Shown one piece after another: positions 63,723 to 64,000 of a stretch of 64,000 bases of DNA. The first letter of the stretch is position 1. Each line of letters opens with the position of its first letter. The translations under genes were made by a program, and so were the position numbers. The stretch is from positions 1,079,001 through 1,143,000 of the forward strand of contig NC_135561.1 of assembly GCF_964340395.1 (NCBI RefSeq). The letters are read 5' to 3'. The notes beneath the pieces are model-generated. The model made no database searches. It was not told the DNA's origin and saw nothing but the letters and a program-made list of their open reading frames with translations. This stretch comes from Glandiceps talaboti. Its lineage: Eukaryota; Hemichordata; Enteropneusta; Spengelidae.

Positions 63723-64000
63723 TTGGGATGGGTGCTTGGCTAACGACTCCCACTCTATCCCTCTTCTGCTATCTCATGTTTCTCGTATTCTAACCAATGG
63801 TTGGCTGCTAAATATTAAACTGTCAAATATTAACATTAGTTCGCATTACAACCACGCTAAAAGGAAAATGCATTTGGTCACCTTATCGAATTGTGTCTTT
63901 GCAGAGTAGTGTTATATACTTTTAGCGATACTAATCAGATTAAGGTGACATCACAGCCGAAAGACTGATCTTATCAAAATGACCTCGTGGTAGGCGCCAA

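Overview
The window is nuclear DNA of an animal, most likely a marine invertebrate. It is AT-rich, with genes split by GT-AG introns, SINE, LINE and MITE remnants, and a very heavy load of micro- and minisatellites. Nothing prokaryotic is present: no operons, no Shine-Dalgarno sites and no CRISPR array. I cannot name the species or phylum from sequence alone.

Three protein-coding genes can be supported. (1) A PHTF1/PHTF2 orthologue on the minus strand, reassembled here from 17 coding exons between 28588 (ATG) and 7388 (stop). All splice phases agree and the product is 874 aa. (2) TMEM60, a single-exon plus-strand gene at 29262-29651 (129 aa). It lies head-to-head with PHTF, with 673 bp between the two start codons, as human PHTF2 and TMEM60 do on 7q11.23. 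(3) A previously hidden neuropeptide-precursor gene on the minus strand. Its coding exons are 55933-56030, 39845-40015 and 39426-39558, with a candidate TATA/CCAAT promoter and 5' UTR exon near 57137-57301. The exons join in frame into a 133-aa protein: signal peptide, KR, a 43-residue amidated peptide (GKR), a short linker ending in KR, then a 36-residue amidated peptide (GKR, stop). The two peptides resemble each other and the CRH/urotensin/DH44 family. One intron is 15.9 kb, so no single-exon ORF reveals the gene.

Layout. 1-2375 is a 38-bp satellite running off the window edge. 2400-7390 is the presumed PHTF 3' UTR or flank, with several minisatellites. 7388-28588 is PHTF; its introns hold a tRNA-type SINE, a 700-bp foldback element, two MITE families and a second, unrelated 38-bp satellite (18.3-21.2 kb). 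At two PHTF exons the tandem repeats in the downstream intron carry extra copies of the exon's own 5' splice site. 28.6-29.3 kb is a probable bidirectional promoter. 30-39 kb is repeat-rich intergenic DNA: a 600-bp TACA tract, a LINE remnant, poly-G minisatellites, an E-box cluster and a 23-bp minisatellite. 39.4-57.3 kb is the neuropeptide gene, whose giant intron contains a possible hAT element, a SINE and long GATA, TCTG and TA tracts. 57.5-64 kb is intergenic: tetranucleotide repeats, a broken non-LTR reverse transcriptase and a 29-bp minisatellite of about 70 copies.

PHTF and TMEM60 are both multi-pass membrane proteins and may share a promoter. The neuropeptide gene is independent and would enter the regulated secretory pathway.
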